The notes under the pieces: generated by a model
Told to the model about the DNA's origin: nothing
The model's database searches: none
What the model saw: the letters and a program-made list of their open reading frames with translations, nothing else
Shown here: piece after piece, positions 51,766-60,408 of the stretch
Layout of the letters: every line of letters starts with the position of its first letter
How positions within the stretch are numbered: the first letter of the stretch is position 1
Translations under genes and position numbers: made by a program
NCBI GenBank assembly: GCA_943788645.1
Contig: CALSRC010000002.1
Coordinates: 62,001-126,000, forward strand
DNA: 64,000 nucleotides
Source: UA16 sp002292325
GTDB taxonomy: Bacteria; Bacteroidota; Bacteroidia; Flavobacteriales_D; Sanyastnellaceae
Direction: 5' to 3'

Positions 51766-52843
51766 ATGAGCTCTGCACCCGCACCATACGAAACACGCCC
51801 TGAAATCTTCCGGTTGGATTCTCCAATTCATCGGCGGGATTTTCAGGAGCGAAAACAATCCATTTCGAATGCCCACGTTGTCGACTCTTTGGAAGAGCAA
51901 GTGGCTGAATTACTGATTACTCGACAGCCCAAGTTGAAAGCACAGCCTGAAAAATTGGCGTCAGAAATCCGCCGAGAAATTGGCTCTGATGGATGGGATG
52001 GTTATGGGGTTTGGACCTGGTACCCCCTGGCGAGAGACTTGGGTTCGGTTACTGCCCGAAGCGGCATTCGTCGAGGTCCGTACCAATCGGAATCGCAACA
52101 AGATCAATCAGGAGGAACAACAAGAGTTGAGTGCCAAGACCGTCGGGATCGTAGGTCTCTCTGTGGGCAGTGCATTGGCCATGACGTTGGCGATGGAACG
52201 CATTTGTGGCCGTTTGAAACTCGCCGATTTTGACACGTTGGAATTGTCTAATTTGAATCGGATTCAAACAGGAGTTCACCATCTCGGTGTCCCCAAAACC
52301 GTTGCCGTGGCAAGGGCCATTGCGGAGGTAGATCCCTTCCTCGAGATCGAATTGGTTTCAGAGGGCTTCACATCCGAAAATGCAAAGGAGTTTTTTACCG
52401 AACTTGATTGTGTGGTCGATGCGTGTGATCAGGTCCAAGCAAAGGCGAATTTGCGTTGGCATGCAAAAGAAAAAGGCGTTCCCCTCATCATGGAAACTTC
52501 TGATCGTGGAATGCTTGATATTGAACGGTATGACCATCCAGGTCAAGCGTACTTGCACGGTCGAATTTCTGATGAGTTATTGCAAGAAATGCGCAGTGCA
52601 GCGGAATGGTCTCCAGCTTATTTTGATGCTTTCATAGACGTTGCTGAGGCATCGGCGCGTGGTGTTGAAAGTTTACAGCAAGTGGGCAAGAGTTTGGTGG
52701 GATGGCCCCAATTGTACTCTGATGTTGCAGGAGGTGGGGCGCACGCAGCCCAAGTAATTCGTAAAATTTTTCTCGGCGAGTCCGTTTCGGATGCCCGCCA
52801 CTATTTGGAATGGAATGAGCAGTTCATTGAATCCGTCAATTGA
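51766..52843 (+). CDS. ThiF/E1-like adenylating enzyme (Rv1355c-like), interrupted by a +1 frameshift
   Basis: Two frames together encode one protein of about 358 residues. Frame 1 (ATG 51766, read through 52026) gives PYETRPEIFRLDSP and ends DGYGVWTWYP. Frame 2 (from 52028) continues WRETWVRLLPEAAFVEVRTN and then the ThiF domain: VGIVGLSVGSALAMTLAMER (nucleotide binding), LADFDTLELSNLNRIQTGVH (E1-type Asp and N-x-N-R motif) and LDCVVDACDQVQAKANLRWH. Joined, the text GVWTWYP-WRETWVRLLPEA matches the start of Rv1355c family proteins. The shift is one extra C within CCCCC at 52023-52027. No E1 catalytic Cys is obvious and no nitroreductase domain follows, unlike full Rv1355c. The ATG 51766 fits the family; a frame-1 start at 51649 is also possible. 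First gene of the operon. Confidence 0.8.
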
Positions 52844-53576
52844 TCGCACCCGACAGGCCGAACGCATTTCGGAAGCGGAAGTGCGCGTGTTTCGTGCAGA
52901 TCGTCACCCAGATATGTGCCATGAATTAGTGGACGGGCATCAAGCCGTATTGAAAGCGTACGGAATCAAACAGCTGACGACTTTCAATCGTGACTGGATT
53001 GGAAACCCACAGATTATTGTGATCGCGGCTGTGGGTTTGGGTTCAGGCATTGATGGAAGAGTGGAGCGCGTTCTCGGAGGTGCACGCATGCACGGAGCAA
53101 AACAAGTAAGTGAGCTTCCCTTGATGCAGGCGGTTGGAGGACAGGATCCCCGCTTGTCGGAGCACATGAAGCCCTATGTGGAAGAGGGAGCTTTTGAATT
53201 GGGTGGAATGTGGAATAGCATTGAGCTGGCAGGCATGGGGGTAGAGGCGACCTTTCTGATTCAGGCAGCCATGGCCACCTTGACTATGGTAGGCGGTCGA
53301 CACCTCTTCGCTTTGACCTCACCGGTGACACGTCGGATGCAAAGACCGTTGGCATTTTATACAGAAGAGGGGATAGGAGAGGATGGTTTTTTCACGTATC
53401 CCACCCCAAAGCTACGTGCAACGATTGCCAGATATACGTTTCCCGACCAGCTGAGCGCAGTCGAAGACCGCGTGAGAACCTTACTGGAAGGGATCTGGCA
53501 AGATCCCGAGGGGATGTCCCATTCAGTGCACGGTCCGAAGGGCGAATTGAAACTCAGGTTTAGCCTGGACGTGTGA
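52815..53576 (+). CDS. GNAT acyltransferase, FeeM/autoinducer-synthase-like
   Basis: A protein of about 253 residues. It begins with a hydrophilic RTRQAERISEAEVRVFRADR, then HELVDGHQAVLKAYG, a cofactor-core stretch VLGGARMHGAKQVSELPLMQ, and the helix AFELGGMWNSIELAGMGVEA, followed by FLIQAAMATLTMVGGRHLFA and LTSPVTRRM. The order (R-rich start, GAR-M, E-x-x-x-x-W, then an alpha helix and a beta strand) resembles FeeM-type N-acyl amino acid synthases and LuxI relatives, which transfer acyl groups from ACP. The substrate is unknown. Start ATG 52815 overlaps the E1-like gene by 29 bases; ATG 52791 is an alternative. The stop overlaps the kinase start (TGATG). Confidence 0.65.
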   Translation: MSSSLNPSIDRTRQAERISEAEVRVFRADRHPDMCHELVDGHQAVLKAYGIKQLTTFNRDWIGNPQIIVIAAVGLGSGIDGRVERVLGGARMHGAKQVSELPLMQAVGGQDPRLSEHMKPYVEEGAFELGGMWNSIELAGMGVEATFLIQAAMATLTMVGGRHLFALTSPVTRRMQRPLAFYTEEGIGEDGFFTYPTPKLRATIARYTFPDQLSAVEDRVRTLLEGIWQDPEGMSHSVHGPKGELKLRFSLDV

Positions 53577-55714
53577 TGGCCTGGGGTATGCGAATACAAG
53601 GAATCCGCGCCGTTTGGATCGGGGTGTGTTTTGCATTCGTTTCGACGAGCGGAGCCCAAGAATTTATCGGAACCCGCGTTGAATCCCTCGAACAATCGCT
53701 GCAGCCTGAATTGATGGGGGTGGAGTCCGTGGCGCTTTCAGATAATTGGAATGCCCATGTTGAACGTGTGCCTAATTTGGGATTAAGCGATGAGGTCAAA
53801 TGGATTCGAATCATTTTGGATTCCCGAACTGAGAACGGCATGCTCATCGAAATCCAGAATGCAGGGATTGATGAACTGACAGGCTACATGATTTGCGATG
53901 ATAAGGTTGTGGCTTCATTCGAACGGGGTGGGATTGCAACGAGTCAGTCAGAGTCCTCCTTGGGAACTTATCCAACGTTTCCCATTCCATTGACGGAATG
54001 CGATGAAATGACCGCGCTATTTCGATTGAAATCCGGCAAGCCGATGTTGCTTCCCATCCGGATTGCAGGCCCCCGTGAGATCATCGGCGATTCGCACCAA
54101 CGTGACGTTCTCTTTGCCGCGTACTTTGGTGTGATTCTGGTCATGCTCCTGTATAATTTATTTTTGTTCTTCAGCGTTGGAGACCGGAGTTACCTTGAAT
54201 ATTCGCTCTTTATCTTAATGGTGGGTGGCACCCAGCTCGTTTTGAATGGTTACGCCTCTCACCTTCAAATCCAAGCATTGCCTTGGTTGAACTTGAGAAT
54301 CACGCATTTCTTTGGGGTATTCAGTGGACTCACAACCATTGTCTTTGTTCAGAATTTCTTGAGGTTAAGCCGCTATGTACCGTGGCTTCATAAATTGCTA
54401 AATTTCTATTTTGTCATTTACCTCGTTGCCTTTGTTTTGGCAATTTTCGGACAGTTGGTTTGGAGTTATAACGTCATCAACTTTTGTGCTGCTGCAATTT
54501 TATTTTGCATCCCCGGATCCATCATTACGATGAGAAAGGGGTACGCACCGGCCAAGTATTTTTTGCTGGCCTTTACCATTTTTATTATCGCTGTATTGGT
54601 GTTCGTTTTGAAGGATACGGGTGTGATTCCATACAATGCGTGGACGTTTTTTGCCCTTCCATTGGGCAGCGCCATTGAATTGGTTTTGCTGAGTTTAGCC
54701 CTCGCCAGCCGAATTAATCAATTGAAAAAAGAGAGTGCCGTAGCGCGGGAAGAACAATTGCGCATCTCCCAGTTGAATGAGCGAATGGTCCGCGAGCAAA
54801 ATAATGTTTTGGAAGAGCGCGTGAAAAATCGAACGGTCGACCTGGAAGAAATGAATTCAACCATGCGCACAACGCTCGAAGAATTGCAGTCGGCTCAGCA
54901 GCAATTGGTGCAAAGTGAAAAATTAGCATCCATTGGTCAGCTCACGGCAGGGATAGCGCATGAGTTGAACAACCCCATTAATTTTGTCTCATCCAGCGCG
55001 CAGTCTCTGAGGCGCGATTTCGAAGACCTCAATGAAGTCGTCAATGCAGTGAAAGCATTGGAGCCTGGGATGGATGACATTGGCTCAAAAGTCAATGCGC
55101 TTCAAGCAAAACTGGCCCAATTGGATGTCGATTTCACGCAGCGTGAGATTGAAGAGTTGCTAAATGGCATCGAGGACGGTACGATGCGCACTTCAGAGAT
55201 TGTGAAAGGCCTCCGAATATTCAGTCGCATGGACGGAGACAATTTCATTCAAGCACAGGTCAATGAATTGATTGAGTCCACCTTGATTGTGCTGCGCAGT
55301 AACCTCAAAGATCTCGCAACTGTGCAATGTCACCTGGCGGAAGATTTGCCGATGGTCATGTGCCAGCCTGGACGGCTGAATCAAGTTTTCATGAACATCA
55401 TTACCAATGCAGCCCAATCCATGGAAGGTCCAGATCGAGAGGTAGATGATAACGAGGTCATCATTACAACGGCTCTATCTGAAAGCATTGGTCAGTCGTG
55501 GATTGAGGTGCGTGTTAAGGACAGTGGGGTGGGAATGTCGGAGGGTGTTAAATCTCAAATTTTCGATCCATTTTTTACAACCAAACCTGTCGGTGAGGGG
55601 ACGGGCTTGGGTCTGAGTATTGTGATGGGAATTCTCCGTGATCACAATGCAGAGGTTGAAGTTGACTCTGAAGAGGGGACAGGTTCTGAATTTATAATTC
55701 GATTTCCATTATGA
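53576..55714 (+). CDS. 7TMR-DISM sensor histidine kinase
   Basis: A 712-residue membrane histidine kinase. After a signal peptide (IRAVWIGVCFAFVSTSGAQ) there is a periplasmic DISMED2-like beta domain (about 25-170), then seven transmembrane helices (about 180-385; AAYFGVILVMLLYNLFLFFS, FVIYLVAFVLAIFGQLVW), a coiled coil (about 390-445), a dimerisation domain with phospho-acceptor His462 in LTAGIAHELNNPINFV, and a C-terminal HATPase with N box NQVFMNIITNAAQSM, DSGVGMS and FFTTKPVGEGTGLGLS. 7TMR-DISM receptors are thought to sense carbohydrates or other small ligands at the cell surface. The next gene overlaps by 4 bases (ATGA). Confidence 0.9.
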   Translation: MAWGMRIQGIRAVWIGVCFAFVSTSGAQEFIGTRVESLEQSLQPELMGVESVALSDNWNAHVERVPNLGLSDEVKWIRIILDSRTENGMLIEIQNAGIDELTGYMICDDKVVASFERGGIATSQSESSLGTYPTFPIPLTECDEMTALFRLKSGKPMLLPIRIAGPREIIGDSHQRDVLFAAYFGVILVMLLYNLFLFFSVGDRSYLEYSLFILMVGGTQLVLNGYASHLQIQALPWLNLRITHFFGVFSGLTTIVFVQNFLRLSRYVPWLHKLLNFYFVIYLVAFVLAIFGQLVWSYNVINFCAAAILFCIPGSIITMRKGYAPAKYFLLAFTIFIIAVLVFVLKDTGVIPYNAWTFFALPLGSAIELVLLSLALASRINQLKKESAVAREEQLRISQLNERMVREQNNVLEERVKNRTVDLEEMNSTMRTTLEELQSAQQQLVQSEKLASIGQLTAGIAHELNNPINFVSSSAQSLRRDFEDLNEVVNAVKALEPGMDDIGSKVNALQAKLAQLDVDFTQREIEELLNGIEDGTMRTSEIVKGLRIFSRMDGDNFIQAQVNELIESTLIVLRSNLKDLATVQCHLAEDLPMVMCQPGRLNQVFMNIITNAAQSMEGPDREVDDNEVIITTALSESIGQSWIEVRVKDSGVGMSEGVKSQIFDPFFTTKPVGEGTGLGLSIVMGILRDHNAEVEVDSEEGTGSEFIIRFPL

Positions 55715-56250
55715 TCAATGTGCTATACCTCGATGACGAGGCCCATAATTTGACCGCATTTCGTGCCGCATTTCGCCGCGATTTCCAGGTGCATGTAACG
55801 ACGGAACCCACAGAAGCAGTCAGGATTCTGCGTGAGCAGCCCATCGAAGTGATTATTTCTGATCAAAAGATGCCAAAGCTCAGTGGCGTGGAATTTTTTG
55901 AACTCATCATGCCAGACTATCCGAATCCGGTTCGCATGTTGCTCACAGGTCACGCCGATATAGATGCGGTCATTGATGCCATCAATAAGGGACAGATCTA
56001 TAAGTACATATCCAAGCCATGGAATGAATCGGAACTCAAAGGATTGGTCCAGGAGGCATCCGATTTGTACCACCATCGCCAGGGCATGGCGAGTGAAGGT
56101 GCGCAACTGATGGAGCGCATGAACGAAGCCCGATTGCATTCCACTCGAATCCAACGTTTGACTGAAGGCCAGACGGAACTAAATGCGGACGACACAAAAG
56201 AGGTCGCACGCTTGGCAGGTGAAGTGACCCAGTTGCTGGGATCGAATTAA
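55711..56250 (+). CDS. Response regulator (receiver only, no DNA-binding domain)
   Basis: A 179-residue protein with one receiver domain (about 1-125): acidic pocket VLYLDDEAHN, phospho-acceptor Asp51 in IISDQKMP, switch Thr in MLLTGHAD and the Lys of YISKPW. The rest is a helical tail (HRQGMASEGAQLMERMNEAR) with no recognised effector. The receiver resembles those of RpfG-type regulators, but there is no HD-GYP or DNA-binding part. The ATG overlaps the kinase TGA, so the two form a coupled pair, and the stop overlaps the convergent M42 peptidase by 3 bases. Confidence 0.92.
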   Translation: MINVLYLDDEAHNLTAFRAAFRRDFQVHVTTEPTEAVRILREQPIEVIISDQKMPKLSGVEFFELIMPDYPNPVRMLLTGHADIDAVIDAINKGQIYKYISKPWNESELKGLVQEASDLYHHRQGMASEGAQLMERMNEARLHSTRIQRLTEGQTELNADDTKEVARLAGEVTQLLGSN

Positions 56251-57335
56251 CGAATGTATTTGAAGTCCTCTCCGGGTTGAATATTCTTCAGGGTTGCGAG
56301 GATGAGCTTGATGCAGTTTTCCACATCATTTCGGTGCACCATTTCGACCGTGGTGTGCATGTAGCGCAAGGGTAAACTGATCAGTGCACTGGCTACGCCT
56401 TTATTGGAATAAGCAAAAGCATCGGTGTCTGTTCCTGTAAAACGGCTCGCCGCCATGCGTTGCAAAGGGATTTTTTCCGCTTCTGCTGTATCGATGATTC
56501 GCTGAAGCAGGTTATTCTGAACGGCGGGACCATACGTTACGCCGGGGCCTTTCCCTGCGGCAACGTCTCCATTTTCGATTTTATTCATCATCGGCGTGTG
56601 TGTGCAATGCGTCACATCGGTGACAATGGCCACATCAGGTGAGATGCGTTCAGCGATCATCTGAGCGCCTCGCAGGCCAATTTCTTCTTGCACTGAATTG
56701 GTGATGTACAGACCAAAAGGCAAGGTGGTTTTGCTTTCGTGCAAAAGTCGGGCGACCTCCGCAATCATGAATCCACCGGCACGGTTGTCCAGTGCACGCG
56801 CCACGAACCAATCCTTGTTCAGCACCATGAAGGTGTCTTCATACGTGACGACACAGCCAACGTGAACGCCCATTTTTTCAACTTCAGCTTTATCCTTGGC
56901 GCCGATATCGAGAAAAATGTTTTTCATCGATGGAGCTTCCTCTTTTCCGGCAGTTCGTGTGTGAATGGCCGGCCAGCCGAAGACTCCTTTGACGATTCCT
57001 TTGGGGGTGTGAATGTCGACGCGTTTTGATGGAGCAATCTGGTGATCGCTGCCGCCATTGCGTTTCAGATAGATATAACCATCCGAAGTGATGTAATGAA
57101 CGAAATAGCTGATTTCATCTGCATGTGCTTCGATGACCACCTTGTAGGGCGCATCTGGATTGATGACGCCGACGACAGTTCCGTATGTATCGACGAAGTG
57201 CTCATCGATGTAGGGTCGGATGTAATCCAGCCAAAGCTGTTGTCCGCTACTTTCAAATCCTGTGGGGCTCGCGTTATTCAAGTATGCTTCCAGAAAATTC
57301 TCCGAAGCCTTGGTCATGATCTTCTTTTTTGCCAT
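56247..57335 (-). CDS. M42 family metallopeptidase
   Basis: A 362-residue aminopeptidase of the M42 (glutamyl aminopeptidase/tetrahedral TET-like) family. Metal ligands and catalytic residues are visible in EAHADEI, ALDNRAGGFM, QEEIGLRGA, IVTDVTH and the late TGTDTDAFAY and LRYMHTTVEMVH. Such enzymes form large dodecamers that trim peptides in the cytosol; there is no signal peptide. Convergent with the response regulator gene and upstream of nothing obvious; the beta-oxidation operon ends 84 bases away. Confidence 0.9.
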   Translation of the reverse strand: MAKKKIMTKASENFLEAYLNNASPTGFESSGQQLWLDYIRPYIDEHFVDTYGTVVGVINPDAPYKVVIEAHADEISYFVHYITSDGYIYLKRNGGSDHQIAPSKRVDIHTPKGIVKGVFGWPAIHTRTAGKEEAPSMKNIFLDIGAKDKAEVEKMGVHVGCVVTYEDTFMVLNKDWFVARALDNRAGGFMIAEVARLLHESKTTLPFGLYITNSVQEEIGLRGAQMIAERISPDVAIVTDVTHCTHTPMMNKIENGDVAAGKGPGVTYGPAVQNNLLQRIIDTAEAEKIPLQRMAASRFTGTDTDAFAYSNKGVASALISLPLRYMHTTVEMVHRNDVENCIKLILATLKNIQPGEDFKYIR

Positions 57336-57419
57336 GCTCCAAAATTACCTGGTCGGTGACGAAATAACGGCTTCTGATGCAGAGAATTTCAACAAAGATT
57401 TCACGTGCACTTTAAGGAT

Positions 57420-59210
57420 CTACAACGCATACGAATTCTTCTCAATGAGGTGCGCTGCAATTAATTGACGAGCGGCTTTCGTATTCAAGTCTTGGGTTTT
57501 ACAAAAGCGTTTCATTCCCATGATCATCATCTTGAGTTCATCTCCATCCGCGAACGAAAGCAACGCTTCTTTTCCTGCACTGTGGATCCATTCACTGGCC
57601 TCATAGGTGTAAGTTTCCATGATGGCCATTTCAATTTGAAGCTCATCAGTCCCTCCTGACTTTTGGGCCAATTTTTGAACCCGCAAGACCGTCGATTCAA
57701 TGGTGTAGAGCCAAATGGCCATGTCGGCTATATTCATGAGGATCTCTTGCTCCTTTCCGAGGCTCATCATAAGTTTCTGTGCCGCAGAGCCCGCCACCAT
57801 GAGGATGGCTTTTTTCATATTGGCGACATAGCTTAACTGACGTTCGAATGGATCGTCGGAAGGAGGGGAAAAGTCAGGAACGCCGGTCAGTTCGTTGGCA
57901 ACTGCCATCGCGGGTGTCATCAAGTCCATTTCACCTTTCATGGCCTTTTTCAAAATCATGTCCACGGTAAGCATGCGGTTGATTTCGTTGGTGCCTTCAA
58001 AAATCCGATTGATGCGCGCATCTCGATAGGCCAATTCTGCTCGGGTTTCGGCGCTGTAGCCCATGCCTCCATGAATTTGAACAGCTTCATCGACCACGTA
58101 GTCCAATACCTCTGACCCCAGTACCTTCATCATCGCACATTCAGGTGCGAAATCCGCTATGCCTTTGAGGGTAGCCTCTCCATGTTCCATGCCGTCACGC
58201 TTCAACGAGGCGATGGCATCGTCGATGTTTTGTGTTGCCCGGTACAGTGCTGATTCCAATGTGTACAATCGAATTGCTCCCTCTCCGAGTTTATAGCGAA
58301 TGGCACCGTATTTAGAAATGGGCCGTCCGAATTGCTCGCGCTCGTTGGCAAAACGCACGGAATGCGAGCAGGCGTCTTTGGCAGCGCCGAGCACGGCACC
58401 GCCGAGTTTGATGCGTCCAATGTTCAAGATGTTGACGGCGATCTTAAACCCTTGTTCGCGTTTGTAGAGCAAATTTTCAACGGGAATGTGCACGTCATTG
58501 AAGAAGATTTGGCGGGTAGAAGACCCTTTGATGCCCATTTTCTTTTCTTCCGGATTCTTGGTTATTCCGTCCGCATGTCCGTCTACAATGAAAGCCGTGA
58601 GGTCCTCGTCGTCATCGATTTTAGCGAAAACAATCATAACGTCGGCAAAGCCACCGTTGGTGATCCACATCTTCTGGCCGTTGATGACGTAATGTTTCCC
58701 GTCTTCGGTCAAATGCGCTTTCGTTTTCCCACTGTTGGCATCTGATCCGGCACTCGGCTCGGTCAAGCAATAGCAGCCTTTCAATTGACCAGAAGCCAAT
58801 CCTGGAATCCATTTTTGCTTCTGCTCCTCATTTCCATAGTACAAGATGGGAAGTGTCCCTATGCCTGTGTGAGCGCTGAAGCTAACACTGAAGGAATGCG
58901 CACCGCCGATTGCTTCGGTGATGAGCATGGTTGTTTTGAAATCCAACCCGAGCCCACCGTATGCCTCTGGAACAGAGCTTCCTACCAATCCCAGTTCTCC
59001 TGCTTCTTCCATCAGGCGAGGGACGAGCCCTTCCTCTTGATTCTCAATTTGTTCGAGCTGCGGAATAATCCGTTGCTCCACGAAATCAAGCGTCATTTGT
59101 TTCATCATCAATTGCTCTTCCGTCCATTCTTCTGGGATGAAGATGTCGTTGGCTTCGGTCGGTCGAATTAAGAATTCGCCACCTCGGATTGCGTTGTTGT
59201 GGTCTGACAT
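57420..59210 (-). CDS. Acyl-CoA dehydrogenase
   Basis: A 596-residue flavoenzyme for the first step of fatty-acid beta-oxidation. N-terminal and middle domains show CYCLTEPSAGSDANSG (FAD/substrate site), MWITNGGFADVMIVFAKIDD and LNIGRIKLGGAVLGAAKDAC; the C-terminal helical domain has QIHGGMGYSAETRAELAYRD and FEGTNEINRMLTVDMI with the catalytic Glu. The extra ~180 residues at the C-terminus resemble the extended very-long-chain/ACAD9 type. Last gene of the operon marR-3HCDH-thiolase-ACAD, 12 bases after the thiolase gene. Confidence 0.95.
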   Translation of the reverse strand: MSDHNNAIRGGEFLIRPTEANDIFIPEEWTEEQLMMKQMTLDFVEQRIIPQLEQIENQEEGLVPRLMEEAGELGLVGSSVPEAYGGLGLDFKTTMLITEAIGGAHSFSVSFSAHTGIGTLPILYYGNEEQKQKWIPGLASGQLKGCYCLTEPSAGSDANSGKTKAHLTEDGKHYVINGQKMWITNGGFADVMIVFAKIDDDEDLTAFIVDGHADGITKNPEEKKMGIKGSSTRQIFFNDVHIPVENLLYKREQGFKIAVNILNIGRIKLGGAVLGAAKDACSHSVRFANEREQFGRPISKYGAIRYKLGEGAIRLYTLESALYRATQNIDDAIASLKRDGMEHGEATLKGIADFAPECAMMKVLGSEVLDYVVDEAVQIHGGMGYSAETRAELAYRDARINRIFEGTNEINRMLTVDMILKKAMKGEMDLMTPAMAVANELTGVPDFSPPSDDPFERQLSYVANMKKAILMVAGSAAQKLMMSLGKEQEILMNIADMAIWLYTIESTVLRVQKLAQKSGGTDELQIEMAIMETYTYEASEWIHSAGKEALLSFADGDELKMMIMGMKRFCKTQDLNTKAARQLIAAHLIEKNSYAL

Positions 59211-59222
59211 TACTTCGCTGAT

Positions 59223-60404
59223 TTATGCGTTCAACATTTCGAATACGCCGGCGGCTCCTTGACCAGTTCCGACGCACATGGTGACCATGCCGTATTTGGC
59301 CTGGCGCATTTTTAATTCATTCAATAGTTGTACGGTGAGTTTGCCACCGGTGCAACCCAAGGGATGGCCCAAAGCGATTGCTCCACCATTGGGATTGACA
59401 AGTTGAGGGTCCAGCCCCAATTCATTTACGACAGCCACGGATTGAGAAGCGAACGCTTCATTGAGTTCGAAGGCTCCCATATCGCCAATTGTGAGTCCTG
59501 CTTTTTTCAGTGCTTCCGGCACAGCGTGAATGGGTCCAACACCCATGATACGTGGTTCAAGGCCGCTGACATGAAAACTGGCGAGGCGTGCGATGGGTTC
59601 AACATTGAGTTCCTTGAGCATCCGCTCAGAGACAACAAGTACAAAGGCTGCCCCATCAGAAGTCTGTGAGCTGTTTCCAGCGGTGACCGTGCCTCCTTGT
59701 GCAAATACGGGTCGGAGTCGAGCAAGGCCTTCGGTTGTGGTGTCGCGGCGAACGCCTTCATCCGTGTCCACAATGTGTTGTCGCTCTTGCCGTTTCTCAT
59801 TTTCGTCGAGGTACACTTCGTTCACGGTGATGGGGGCGATGCCAGGAGCAAACCGACCACCATCGATTGCAGCAGCTGCTTTACGGTGGCTGTGGAATGC
59901 GAATTCATCTTGGGCATCCCGGGTCACTTTAAAATCTTTGGCAACAGCCTCTGCGGTGAGCCCCATGCCCCAGTACCAATCTGGATTTGTTTTGGCGATG
60001 CGCGCGTTGGGAACGATGCGCCACCCCCCAAATGGAATGGGCGACATCGTTTCGATTCCTCCTGCCAAAATGCAATCAGCCATACCCGAATGGATTTTGG
60101 CCGAGGCTATAGCGATGGTTTCCAGTCCTGATGCACAATAGCGGTTGACGGTCATGCCGGGAACTTTTTCGGTGTCCAGTCCCATGAGGCTGACCATGCG
60201 ACCCATGTTGAGCCCTTGCTCTGCTTCCGGGGTTGCGTTGCCGACAATGACGTCGTCGATTCGTTCTTTATCCAGTTGTGGGAAATCCGCCAATAGCCGT
60301 CGAATGACTTGCTCTCCTAAGTCGTCGGGTCGGACGAATCGAAATGCTCCTTTTCCGGATTTACCAACCGGCGAGCGGTACCCGCCTATGATGTATGCGT
60401 TCAT
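59223..60404 (-). CDS. fadA: Acetyl-CoA C-acyltransferase (3-ketoacyl-CoA thiolase)
   Basis: A 393-residue thiolase that releases acetyl-CoA in the last step of beta-oxidation. The acylated Cys is in VNRYCASGLETIAIASAKI; NGGAIALGHPLGCTGGKLTV and MCVGTGQGAAGVFE carry the other active-site residues. Degradative rather than biosynthetic function is inferred from its place between the hydroxyacyl-CoA dehydrogenase and acyl-CoA dehydrogenase genes. The gap to the upstream gene is 4 bases. Confidence 0.95.
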   Translation of the reverse strand: MNAYIIGGYRSPVGKSGKGAFRFVRPDDLGEQVIRRLLADFPQLDKERIDDVIVGNATPEAEQGLNMGRMVSLMGLDTEKVPGMTVNRYCASGLETIAIASAKIHSGMADCILAGGIETMSPIPFGGWRIVPNARIAKTNPDWYWGMGLTAEAVAKDFKVTRDAQDEFAFHSHRKAAAAIDGGRFAPGIAPITVNEVYLDENEKRQERQHIVDTDEGVRRDTTTEGLARLRPVFAQGGTVTAGNSSQTSDGAAFVLVVSERMLKELNVEPIARLASFHVSGLEPRIMGVGPIHAVPEALKKAGLTIGDMGAFELNEAFASQSVAVVNELGLDPQLVNPNGGAIALGHPLGCTGGKLTVQLLNELKMRQAKYGMVTMCVGTGQGAAGVFEMLNA

Positions 60405-60408
60405 GGCT

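Noticed and set aside
51980..52843. A separate ThiF gene starting at TTG 51981 with its own start
   Set aside because: The first codons in this frame (LALMDGMVMGFGPGT) are not family-like, whereas the other frame upstream gives the expected N-terminus; one frameshifted gene is the better explanation.
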